Below, in pieces: positions 17,212-25,172 of a stretch of 64,000 bases of DNA (position 1 is the stretch's first letter; every line of letters starts with the position of its first letter). The position numbers were made by a program, and so were the translations under genes. The stretch lies in the NCBI RefSeq assembly GCF_020329435.1, contig NZ_JAGKJK010000006.1, forward strand, positions 372,001 to 436,000, written 5' to 3'. Source of the DNA: Bradyrhizobium hereditatis. Lineage in GTDB: Bacteria > Pseudomonadota > Alphaproteobacteria > Rhizobiales > Xanthobacteraceae. Under the pieces are notes generated by a model that had not been told where the DNA came from, ran no database searches, and was given only the letters and a program-made list of their open reading frames with translations.

Positions 17212-17539
17212 ATCGGATTCGGGCGGTCCCGCAGTGCGGCCGCAATTGCGATCAAGGCGCGTGGGTATATCGGCCTCTAGCTGAGTTACGGTCTGCATGC
17301 TCGAAGACCTGCTACTGCAAGTAGCGCGAAGCTACGCTACCGTCCCTCGCCCGCTTGCTCATTTCTACCAATTGATACCCCACCAATGGGCCTGGGTCGG
17401 TCACGCCGGCACTTGTAGGACCCTCGATCCGTTGTAATGTAACGGACGCATGCGGAATCTGTATGGCTGCTTCCCGAAGGGCGCAGCGTCACAATAAGCA
17501 GGCGCGAACCAACGTGCCGATTTTTAGATCGAGACCGAC
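17212..17539. other. 328-bp upstream region of the second HAAT operon
   Basis: No gene seen. It should contain the operon promoter and holds the small inverted repeat listed separately. Confidence 0.4.
17428..17446. promoter_or_regulatory. Inverted repeat, possible operator of the second HAAT operon
   Basis: TCCGTT-7 nt-AACGGA about 95 bp upstream of the ATG of the acyl-CoA synthetase gene. Six-bp arms around a 7-nt spacer suit a TetR-type dimer site, but arms this short also occur by chance. Confidence 0.25.
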
Positions 17540-19510
17540 ATGGCCGTTGGCGGATCGTTCGACACGTTCCCCAAGCTGCTGGCGCGAAATGCCGCGCAGT
17601 TTAGCAGCCGTCCTGCGTTTCGGCATAAGGATCTCGGCATCTGGCAGACGTGGACCTGGGCCCAGGTGGCAGAGATCGTGCGCGCTTACGCTGCGGGCTT
17701 GCATCGACTTGGATTACAGCCAGGAGACACGATCGCCATCGTTGGTTCCAACCGGCCGAAGCTCTATTGGACGCTGATGGCAGCGCAAGTGCTGCGCGCG
17801 ATTCCCGTTCCGGTCTATTCGGACGCAGTGGCCGACGAGCTTGCTCATGTCCTCGCTCACGCCGACGTGAAGTTTGTTGCGGCGCAAGATCAGGAGCAGG
17901 TCGACAAGGTCTTTTCTATATCCGACCGGGTGCCGCATCTCCACAAGGTCGTCTATGACGAGCCGCGTGGCCTCGATGACTACGACCACGACCGATTAAT
18001 CGCAATCCGCGATGTCATTGAAGACGGCCGCGCCGCGCTGACCGCCAGCGCGGCGCTCGGCAGGCAGATCGACGAGTTCATCCGGCAGGGTGAAGGTTCT
18101 GACATCTCGATCATCCTCTACACCTCGGGAACAACCGGCGCGTCGAAGGGCGTCATGCTGTCGGCGCGAGGCTGCATCGACGCTGCGACTGACACCGTCA
18201 GGTTTGACAGGCTGACCGACAAGGACGTGGCGCTCGCCTACCTGCCGCTCGCCTGGGTTGGTGATCATTACCTCAACTATGCACAGGGCATTGTCGCTGG
18301 ATTCTGCATGGCGTGTCCGGAGAGCAGTGAGACGATCGAACAGGATCGGCGCGAGATCGGGCCAACCTTCTATTTCGCCCCGCCGCGTGGTTTCGAAGCC
18401 ATGCTGACGCGGGTGATGATCCGCATGGAGGACGCCGCAGCCATCAAGCGGCGCATGTTCAACTACTTCCTTGGCATTGCGCGGCGGTATGGCGAACAGA
18501 TCTTGACCGGAAAGTCGGTGCCGCTGTCTGGTCGGCTGCTCTATGCGGTCGGACGTTTGATGGTCTACGAGCCGCTCAAGAACGTCCTTGGCCTGTCTCG
18601 CGTGCGAGTCGCCTATACTGCAGGCGAGGCTATCGGTCCGGATCTGTTCGCGTTCTATCGCTCGATCGGACTAAACCTGAAGCAACTGTACGGTCAGACC
18701 GAAGCGTTCCTTTACGTTACCTGCCAGCCTGACGGTGAGATCTACTCCGATACGGTCGGCCCGGCTGCACCGAACGTCGACATCCGCATCGCGGAAACGG
18801 GCGAGGTGCAGTTCCGCTCACCGGGCATGTTCGTCGGATACTTCAAGGATCAGGCGAAATCTGCGGAAGCCATGACGTCCGACGGCTACGTCAAGACCGG
18901 CGACGCCGGCTTCTTCGACGAGAAGACCGGACACCTGAAGATCATCGATCGCGCGAAGGATGTCGGTCGGCTAGCTGACGGCACGATGTTTGCGCCGAAA
19001 TATCTTGAGAACAAGTTGAAGTTTTTTCCCAACATCAAGGAAGCGGTCGTTTACGGCGATGGCAGGGATTTCGTTTGCGCCTTTCTTAATATCGACCCGG
19101 TCGCTGTGGCGAACTGGGCCGAACGCAACAACATCGCTTACGGTTCCTATCAGGAGCTGGCGGGGCATCCGCTCGTCTATGACATGGTGGCGAAAGATGT
19201 TGCCGAGGTGAACCGTTCCCTTGCGGAGGAAAAGATGCTGCGGGGCGCGCAGATTCGCCGCTTTCTCATTCTGCACAAGGAACTCGACGCAGATGATGGC
19301 GAATTGACCCGCACGCAGAAAGTTCGCCGCGGGTTCATCGCCGAGCGCTATGCGCCACTGATCACGGCGCTCTACGACGGTTCTCGTGAAGTCGACATTT
19401 CCACCGAGGTCACTTTTGAGGATGGTCGCAAGGGCGTGATCGCGGCGCGGGTCAAGATCCGCGACGTGCCAACAATTGGTGCGACGCAAGCTCTGGGGAG
19501 AGCCGCATGA
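17540..19510 (+). CDS. Long-chain-type acyl-CoA synthetase (AMP-forming)
   Basis: A 656-residue AMP-forming acyl-CoA synthetase of the long-chain type that heads many HAAT operons. Motifs present are IILYTSGTTGASKGVMLS (A3) near residue 190, LKQLYGQTEAF (A5), YVKTGDAGFFDEKTGHLKIIDRAKD (A7/A8) and the late RTQKVRRGFI segment where the catalytic Lys sits. It overlaps livG downstream by 4 bp, so import and CoA activation are co-expressed. The imported ligand is probably a carboxylic acid activated on arrival; its identity is open. Confidence 0.88.
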   Translation: MAVGGSFDTFPKLLARNAAQFSSRPAFRHKDLGIWQTWTWAQVAEIVRAYAAGLHRLGLQPGDTIAIVGSNRPKLYWTLMAAQVLRAIPVPVYSDAVADELAHVLAHADVKFVAAQDQEQVDKVFSISDRVPHLHKVVYDEPRGLDDYDHDRLIAIRDVIEDGRAALTASAALGRQIDEFIRQGEGSDISIILYTSGTTGASKGVMLSARGCIDAATDTVRFDRLTDKDVALAYLPLAWVGDHYLNYAQGIVAGFCMACPESSETIEQDRREIGPTFYFAPPRGFEAMLTRVMIRMEDAAAIKRRMFNYFLGIARRYGEQILTGKSVPLSGRLLYAVGRLMVYEPLKNVLGLSRVRVAYTAGEAIGPDLFAFYRSIGLNLKQLYGQTEAFLYVTCQPDGEIYSDTVGPAAPNVDIRIAETGEVQFRSPGMFVGYFKDQAKSAEAMTSDGYVKTGDAGFFDEKTGHLKIIDRAKDVGRLADGTMFAPKYLENKLKFFPNIKEAVVYGDGRDFVCAFLNIDPVAVANWAERNNIAYGSYQELAGHPLVYDMVAKDVAEVNRSLAEEKMLRGAQIRRFLILHKELDADDGELTRTQKVRRGFIAERYAPLITALYDGSREVDISTEVTFEDGRKGVIAARVKIRDVPTIGATQALGRAA

Positions 19511-20292
19511 GGATGCCGGATACCGGCGAAATCCTGCTTCAGGTCGAGGGGGTATCGCTGGCGTTTGGCGGCGTGAAAGCGCTGAGGAACGTTTCGTTTG
19601 ACATCAGGAAAGGCGAAATTCGCGCCATCATCGGACCGAACGGCGCCGGAAAGACTTCGATGCTCAACGTCATCAACGGCTTTTATCATCCCAATCACGG
19701 CGCCATCACCTTCAAGGGAAGGACCCGCGCCGAGATGCAGCCGTTCGAGGCGGCCCGGGGCGGTATCGCGCGAACCTTTCAGAACGTCGCACTGTTCAAG
19801 GGAATGAGCGCGCTCGACAATATTATGGCTGGCCGCACGTTGAAGATGCGCCGGGGCCTTCTGTGGCAGATGCTGCGCTACGGCCCTGCGCTGGCGGAGG
19901 AGATCGAGCATCGGCACCGGGTCGAGGAGATTATTGATTTTCTGGAGATTGATGCAATCCGCAAGGTACCGGTTGCGCGTTTGCCATACGGCCTTCAGAA
20001 ACGCGTCGAACTTGGCCGCGCCCTTGCGATGGAGCCCGATCTTCTTCTCCTCGACGAGCCGATGGCAGGCATGAACCTCGAGGAGAAGGAGGACATGTCG
20101 CGCTTCATCATCGACGTGAACCTTCACTACGGCACGACGATTGCGCTGATCGAGCACGACATGGCTGTGGTGATGGATCTCTCCCATCGCGTGGTGGTGC
20201 TCGATCATGGCGTGAAGATCGCCGATGGCACGCCGGATGAGGTCAAAAAGAATCAGGGCGTGATAGACGCCTATCTTGGCGTCGCGCACTAG
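19507..20292 (+). CDS. ABC transporter ATP-binding protein, LivG type (second cluster)
   Basis: A 261-residue LivG-family ATPase. Walker A is GPNGAGKTS near residue 45, the signature LPYGLQKRVELGRAL and Walker B LLLLDEPMAGMN, with the typical long LivG insertion FHPNHG...FKGRTRAEMQ between Walker A and the Q-loop (IARTFQNVALFKGM). It overlaps the synthetase gene by 4 bp. It is followed by a 111-bp gap filled by two palindromes before livH. Confidence 0.9.
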   Translation: MRMPDTGEILLQVEGVSLAFGGVKALRNVSFDIRKGEIRAIIGPNGAGKTSMLNVINGFYHPNHGAITFKGRTRAEMQPFEAARGGIARTFQNVALFKGMSALDNIMAGRTLKMRRGLLWQMLRYGPALAEEIEHRHRVEEIIDFLEIDAIRKVPVARLPYGLQKRVELGRALAMEPDLLLLDEPMAGMNLEEKEDMSRFIIDVNLHYGTTIALIEHDMAVVMDLSHRVVVLDHGVKIADGTPDEVKKNQGVIDAYLGVAH

Positions 20293-20340
20293 AGCATGAT
20301 CCGGAAGAGTGGAAACCGGTTTTCCGAAAAGATCATGCTC
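20292..20340. repeat. Palindromic intergenic repeat (GAGCATGAT type)
   Basis: GAGCATGATCCGGAA...AACCGGTTTTCCGAAAAGATCATGCTC: long inverted repeat with outer arms GAGCATGAT/ATCATGCTC and an inner near-palindrome. It is the dispersed extragenic palindrome familiar from Bradyrhizobium and relatives. The livG stop codon sits at its left edge. Confidence 0.8.
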
Positions 20341-20354
20341 AAACAACGAGATGA

Positions 20355-20390
20355 GATCATGATGCGATTACTTGTAATCGCATCATGATC
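20355..20390. repeat. Perfect 16-bp stem hairpin next to the palindromic repeat
   Basis: GATCATGATGCGATTA-CTTG-TAATCGCATCATGATC: perfect 16-bp arms with a 4-nt loop, 14 bp before the livH start. No U-run follows, so it is not a classical terminator. In the operon mRNA it would form a stable stem just ahead of livH and could damp or stabilise part of the transcript. Confidence 0.85.
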
Positions 20391-20403
20391 CAGGGAGCAT
20401 TGC

Positions 20404-21333
20404 GTGATCGCATTGGGTCAAGTTCTCGAAGTGCTGATCGGCGGATTGATGTCCGGCGTGCTGTATTCGCTGGTCGCGCTCGGCTTCGTGTTGATCTTCA
20501 AAGCATCCGGTGTGTTCAATTTTGCCCAAGGCGCGATGGTGTTGCTTGCCGGGCTTGCGCTGGTTCGCTCGCTCGACCTGCTGGTAGCCAGGGGCTTTTC
20601 GCCTTGGACAGCGGTCATTCTTGGCATTGGCTTCGCTGCCGCGATCATGGCGATAACAGCTTGGCTGATACAGCGGTTCGTGGTCGGACCGCTTGTCAAT
20701 CAGGGCGCCCTCACGCTGTTCATGTCCACCATCGGCGTGACATTCGTCCTCGAGGGGGCAGCGCAGATGATCTTCGGTTCCGATGTTTACCCGTTGCGAC
20801 TGTTCCCGACCGACGTCTGGCTCCTGTTCGAAAGTCATTTTCCGGGTGGAATTCTGGTCAACAAACTGGATGTCTGGGGCGCCGTTATCGCCGGCATTCT
20901 GGTCGCGAGTCTCGCGATCTTCTTCCAGCAAACCAAGACCGGCCGCGCACTCAGGGCGGTCGCCGACGACCACTTGGCCGCGCAGTCGGTCGGGATTCCA
21001 ATCAGCTGGATCTGGTTCGTGGTCTGGCTTGCCGCCGGTCTCGTCGCGCTGGTTGCGGCGACCGTGTGGGGTACCAAGCTGGGCGTACAGTTCTCCATCA
21101 CCTTTCTCGCGCTGAAGGCATTGCCTGTTCTGATCATTGGGGGCCTTACTTCGGTGCCAGGAGCCATCGTCGGCGGGCTTATTGTGGGTGCGGGCGAGAA
21201 GATAGCCGAGGTGTTCCTGGGGTCTCATATTGGTGGCGGTATCGAATATTGGTTCGCTTATGTGCTGGCGCTGGCGGTGCTGCTCGTACGGCCGCAGGGG
21301 CTGTTCGGCGAGCGGATCATCGAGCGAATCTGA
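20404..21333 (+). CDS. Branched-chain-type ABC transporter permease, LivH type (second cluster)
   Basis: A 309-residue LivH permease starting at GTG 20404. The family opening is clear (LMSGVLYSLVALGFVLIFKASGVFNFAQGAMVLLAGL), as is the late LIIGGLTSVPGAIVGGLIVG coupling loop. About eight hydrophobic helices are visible. The gene lies 13 bp after a very stable hairpin that could hinder ribosome access, and 16 bp ahead of livM. Confidence 0.9.
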   Translation: MIALGQVLEVLIGGLMSGVLYSLVALGFVLIFKASGVFNFAQGAMVLLAGLALVRSLDLLVARGFSPWTAVILGIGFAAAIMAITAWLIQRFVVGPLVNQGALTLFMSTIGVTFVLEGAAQMIFGSDVYPLRLFPTDVWLLFESHFPGGILVNKLDVWGAVIAGILVASLAIFFQQTKTGRALRAVADDHLAAQSVGIPISWIWFVVWLAAGLVALVAATVWGTKLGVQFSITFLALKALPVLIIGGLTSVPGAIVGGLIVGAGEKIAEVFLGSHIGGGIEYWFAYVLALAVLLVRPQGLFGERIIERI

Positions 21334-21349
21334 CGACGAGGAGTTCCTT

Positions 21350-22477
21350 GTGCTTTATCGTGAGGCAGGCCAATTCAAGACGACCTACGCGGAGGACATG
21401 GCGATCTTCCCGATCCGCCAGGACCGTATTGCGCTCGCCATCTTGCTCGGTATTGCCTTCATTGGCGTGCCGCTCCTGGCCGACTTCGACATTTGGCCGT
21501 TCGGCAGCGACTATCTGCTTCGCGCCATTCTGCTGCCCTTCCTGATCCTCGCGCTCGCCGCAATCGGCGTAAACATTCTCGTCGGTTATTGCGGCCAGAT
21601 CACGCTCGGCAGCGGCGCGTTCATGGCCATCGGCGCCTACTCTGCCTACAAGTTTGGGACCGGAGTTCATATTCCGCTTGCCTGGCTTGGCTTTGCGATT
21701 TCGATCCCGCCGCTGCCCGTGCCGACATCCATTTTGCTCGGCGGGCTCATGGCAGCGATTGCCGGAATCCTCTTCGGTATTCCCAGCCTGCGGATCAAGG
21801 GCCTCTATCTCGCGGTCGCAACGCTCGCGGCACAGTTCTTTTTCGACTGGGTATTCCTGCGAGTGCCGTGGTTCACCAATTACGCGCCCTCAGGGTCGGT
21901 CAATGCACCGGCACTGAACTTCTTCGGTCTGCACGTAGGCACGCCGATTGAGCGCTATCTGCTGTGCCTGATCTTCGTAACGGTGTTCGCGGTTCTGGCG
22001 AAGAACCTCGTTCGCGGCAATCTCGGCAGACAATGGATGGCAATCCGCGACATGGACATCGCCGCCGAGCTGATCGGCATCCGGCCACTCTACGCAAAGC
22101 TCACGGCGTTTGCGGTCTCTTCATTTATCATCGGCGTGGCGGGCGCACTCTGGGCGTTCGTCTACCTGGGCTCGTGGGAGCCGCTCGCCTTCTCGATCGA
22201 CCGCTCGCTGCAGCTTCTTTTTATGGTGATTATCGGCGGCCTTGGATCGATCATGGGCTCATTCGTCGGTGCGGCCTTCATCCTCATTCTGCCGATCATG
22301 CTGAACCTGATTCCAACCCAACTCGGTGTGCCGCTGTCGACGGAGACGATTACGCATCTGGAGTTCATCATCTTTGGATCGTTGATCTGCTATCTTCTCA
22401 TCAAGGAGCCACATGGGTTTGCCCGGCTTATTTCGATTGGCAAGGAGAAACTCAGACTTTGGCCGTTTCCTTACTGA
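21350..22477 (+). CDS. Branched-chain-type ABC transporter permease, LivM type (second cluster)
   Basis: A 375-residue LivM permease. I choose the GTG at 21350 because GAGGAG lies 7 nt upstream, the livH stop is 16 bp before, and the encoded LYREAGQFKTTY opening is usual for this subfamily. The frame is open upstream within livH but that is not coding. Membrane helices run from residue 30 to 360, with the family segment GYCGQITLGSGAFMAIGAY near 85-103 and a GGLGSIMGSFVGAAFI loop near the end. Confidence 0.88.
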   Translation: MLYREAGQFKTTYAEDMAIFPIRQDRIALAILLGIAFIGVPLLADFDIWPFGSDYLLRAILLPFLILALAAIGVNILVGYCGQITLGSGAFMAIGAYSAYKFGTGVHIPLAWLGFAISIPPLPVPTSILLGGLMAAIAGILFGIPSLRIKGLYLAVATLAAQFFFDWVFLRVPWFTNYAPSGSVNAPALNFFGLHVGTPIERYLLCLIFVTVFAVLAKNLVRGNLGRQWMAIRDMDIAAELIGIRPLYAKLTAFAVSSFIIGVAGALWAFVYLGSWEPLAFSIDRSLQLLFMVIIGGLGSIMGSFVGAAFILILPIMLNLIPTQLGVPLSTETITHLEFIIFGSLICYLLIKEPHGFARLISIGKEKLRLWPFPY

Positions 22478-22585
22478 AGCGATCGGGCCGAGATCGCAAT
22501 GCGGGTGACGGCCGTTGGTAGAAGGAGTGAAGAAGCAAAGCCCCCGGCACTGCAAAAGAGGGGCTCACAGAGGAGGACATCAACC

Positions 22586-23905
22586 ATGCTACGCAACAAA
22601 CTGATGCTGGCCGCAGCCATACTTTCAGGCGGGGCGTTTGCCTCTCCTGCTGCAGCGCAGAACGAGCAATTCGTCCCGATACTATCCTACCGGACGGGCG
22701 CATACGCCGTGAATGGCGTACCGTACGCAAACGGCGTGGCCGACTATTACAACCTTATCAACGAGCGCGATGGCGGCATCAACGGCGTCAAGCTCCTGGT
22801 CGAGGAATGCGAAACCGGATACGCCACCGACAAGGGCGTTGAGTGTTACGAGCGTCTCAAGGGCAAGGGCCCGACCGGCGCAGCCTTCATCAATCCACTG
22901 TCGACCGGCATTACGTTCGCCCTCACCGAAAAGACCGCAACCGACAAGATCCCGATTATCACGATGGGCTATGGCCGTGCCGATTCCAAGAACGGAGCGG
23001 TGTTCGCGTACAATTTCCCGCTGCTCGGCACGTATTGGTCCGCGGCCGATATCGCGATCCAGCACGTCGCCAAGGAGGTGGGCGGCGCCGACAAGCTGAA
23101 GGGTAAGAAGATTTCGCTGCTCTATCACGACAGCCCATACGGCAAGGAGCCGATCCCGATGCTGCAGGTGCTGGCCAAGAAGTACGGCTTTGAGTTCACG
23201 CCGATCCCGGTCACGCATCCCGGTGTCGAACAGAAGTCGCAATGGCTGTCAATCCGCCAGAACCGGCCGGACTATGTCTTGGTCTGGGGCTGGGGCGTCA
23301 TGAACGGCACGGCAGTCAAGGAAGCGGCGGCCGTTGCCTTTCCGCGCGACAAGATGATCGGTGTTTGGTGGTCGGGCGCAGAGCCGGATGTACAGCCGGC
23401 AGGCGATCAAGCCGTCGGCTACAAGGCGCTGATGCTTCAGCATGGTGCAGGCAAATTCCCCGTGCATGCCGACATCGAGAAATACGTCTATGCAAAGGGC
23501 AAGGGGGCGTCGGAGCCCGACAAGGTCGGCGAGGTTCTCTACAACCGCGGCATGGTGAACGCCATGCTCGGCGTAGAGGGGATTCGGAAGGCGCAGGAAA
23601 AGTTCGGCAAGAAGCCGCTGACAGGCGAGCAGGTCCGTTGGGGCCTTGAGAACCTCAACCTCTCTGAAGCACGTCTCAAGGAACTCGGCTTCGAAGGCAT
23701 GTTGAAGCCGATCAAGATTTCCTGCTCAGATCACGAGGGGGCGCGGGACGGGCGCGTACAGCAGTGGGACGGCAAGGGCTGGAAGGTCATCTCCGACTGG
23801 TACACGGCCAACCAATCCGACACTGAACCACTCGTCGAGGAAGTTTCGGCGAAGTATGCCGCGGACAAAAAGATTCAACCGCGCGACTGCTCGAAAGAGA
23901 GTTGA
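22586..23905 (+). CDS. ABC transporter periplasmic binding protein, HAAT type (second cluster)
   Basis: A 439-residue type I binding protein with Sec signal (LMLAAAILSGGAFASPAAA, cleavage near residue 22 before QNEQFVP). AGGAGG lies 9 nt before the ATG at 22586. The length and the opening FVPILSYRTGAYAVNGVPYANGVADYY match the subfamily of larger ligands that goes with synthetase-linked Liv operons, rather than true leucine-binding proteins. It is the fifth gene of the operon. Confidence 0.9.
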   Translation: MLRNKLMLAAAILSGGAFASPAAAQNEQFVPILSYRTGAYAVNGVPYANGVADYYNLINERDGGINGVKLLVEECETGYATDKGVECYERLKGKGPTGAAFINPLSTGITFALTEKTATDKIPIITMGYGRADSKNGAVFAYNFPLLGTYWSAADIAIQHVAKEVGGADKLKGKKISLLYHDSPYGKEPIPMLQVLAKKYGFEFTPIPVTHPGVEQKSQWLSIRQNRPDYVLVWGWGVMNGTAVKEAAAVAFPRDKMIGVWWSGAEPDVQPAGDQAVGYKALMLQHGAGKFPVHADIEKYVYAKGKGASEPDKVGEVLYNRGMVNAMLGVEGIRKAQEKFGKKPLTGEQVRWGLENLNLSEARLKELGFEGMLKPIKISCSDHEGARDGRVQQWDGKGWKVISDWYTANQSDTEPLVEEVSAKYAADKKIQPRDCSKES

Positions 23906-23982
23906 ACTCATCTCAGCGATCCGGGAGAAGCGTTCGCTCCTCCCGGATCTAGCGAGAGCCGAAACCGTCTGGAGGGAGCAGC

Positions 23983-24822
23983 GTGTCAAACCTTAACGCC
24001 CCCACGGCGACAGAAGCGGCAGCGCTGTTTCTGGTGGTCAACAATATCGAGGTTGTCTACGATCACGTCATCCTCGTATTGAAAGGTGTATCGTTGGACG
24101 TGCCGCGAGGCGGTATTGTCGCGCTGCTCGGTGCCAATGGTGCGGGCAAGACAACGACGCTGAAGGCTGTCTCCAACCTGCTGCATGCAGAGCGCGGCGA
24201 GGTCACCAAGGGCTCGATCCTGTTCGACGGCGTCGAAGTGCAGTCCCTGTCGCCAAACGAAGTGGTGCGGCGCGGCTGCATTCAGGTGATGGAGGGACGG
24301 CGTTGCTTCGCTCACCTTACGGTCGAAGAGAATCTCCTGACCGGCGCCTTTACGCGGACGGACGGCAAGGCCGCGATCGCGCAGGACCTGGAGCGAGTCT
24401 ATGCCTATTTTCCCCGTCTCGCGGAACGGTGTAGTTCGACCGCCGGCTACACGTCCGGCGGCGAACAGCAAATGTGTGTGATCGGCCGTGCGCTGATGTC
24501 GCGTCCGAAGATGATCCTGCTCGACGAGCCTTCGATGGGCCTCGCGCCGCAGATCGTCGAAGAGATCTTCGAGATCGTGAAGGATCTGAATGTCAAGGAA
24601 GGCGTCTCGTTTCTTCTCGCCGAGCAGAACACCAATATGGCACTCAAATACGCAAACTACGGATACATCCTGGAAAATGGCCGAGTGGTGATGGACGGCG
24701 AGGCGAGGGCGCTCGCCGCAAATGAGGACGTCAAGGAATTCTATCTCGGCGTCGCCGGCGAGAAACGAAAATCATTCCGCGATGTGAAGCACTACAAGCG
24801 GCGCAAACGCTGGCTCGCGTAG
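23983..24822 (+). CDS. ABC transporter ATP-binding protein, LivF type (second cluster)
   Basis: A 279-residue LivF ATPase starting at GTG 23983 with GGAGGGAG just upstream. Walker A is GANGAGKTT near residue 50, the signature TSGGEQQMCVIGRALMSRP and Walker B MILLDEPSMGLAP. The C-terminus is extended by about 35 mostly basic residues (GEKRKSFRDVKHYKRRKRWLA) compared with plain LivF, a feature of this subfamily. It closes the operon. Confidence 0.9.
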   Translation: MSNLNAPTATEAAALFLVVNNIEVVYDHVILVLKGVSLDVPRGGIVALLGANGAGKTTTLKAVSNLLHAERGEVTKGSILFDGVEVQSLSPNEVVRRGCIQVMEGRRCFAHLTVEENLLTGAFTRTDGKAAIAQDLERVYAYFPRLAERCSSTAGYTSGGEQQMCVIGRALMSRPKMILLDEPSMGLAPQIVEEIFEIVKDLNVKEGVSFLLAEQNTNMALKYANYGYILENGRVVMDGEARALAANEDVKEFYLGVAGEKRKSFRDVKHYKRRKRWLA

Positions 24823-25130
24823 GTGATGACGTTGAGTGATCGGCCCCCCGTTGAGTGGACCGGCCTTGCGATCCGCGACGCAAGGCCAGACTGCGGCTTG
24901 TCTCGCACCGGCATCCGATCAGTGGCCAGTTCGACTAGCGTCACGATCCGCCGACCGGCACCGTCAAGCTGGCAAACGATGGAGCCCTGCTCCTCGATGT
25001 AGGTCAAAAGACGCCGTGCACGTCGCAGCGAATGCGAGCCATAGGCGCGCGCAATTGCTGCATGCCAGGGAAGGGCTAGCTTTCCTTCGCCATTGTATTG
25101 TGTAGCGCTACGAGCTACACTCGGCTCAAG
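24792..25130 (-). CDS. Possible small reverse-strand gene, start unclear
   Basis: A reverse frame that ends at 24792 encodes a coherent stretch (LALPWHAAIARAYGSHSLRRARRLLTYIEEQGSIV, then AGRRIVTLVELATDRMPVR) that looks like a folded domain rather than noise. No ATG, GTG or TTG with a ribosome site falls at a sensible place before it; the nearest in-frame ATG is at 25235, inside the divergent gene. It may be a decayed or N-terminally truncated gene. It would overlap the end of livF by about 30 bp. The family is not recognised. The rest of this 350-bp gap holds only the hairpin and the promoter of the next gene. Confidence 0.35.
   Translation of the reverse strand, partial: LEPSVARSATQYNGEGKLALPWHAAIARAYGSHSLRRARRLLTYIEEQGSIVCQLDGAGRRIVTLVELATDRMPVRDKPQSGLASRIARPVHSTGGRSLNVITYASQRLRRL
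24862..24887 (+). terminator. Hairpin downstream of the second HAAT operon
   Basis: GGCCTTGCG-8 nt-CGCAAGGCC, a perfect 9-bp stem 40 bp after the livF stop. There is no T-run, so termination is a guess; the stem also lies inside the possible reverse-strand gene listed next. Confidence 0.3.
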
Positions 25131-25172
25131 CGAACGATTCGGCTTGCTGCCACCAGTTCCTGGGAGCCTACC

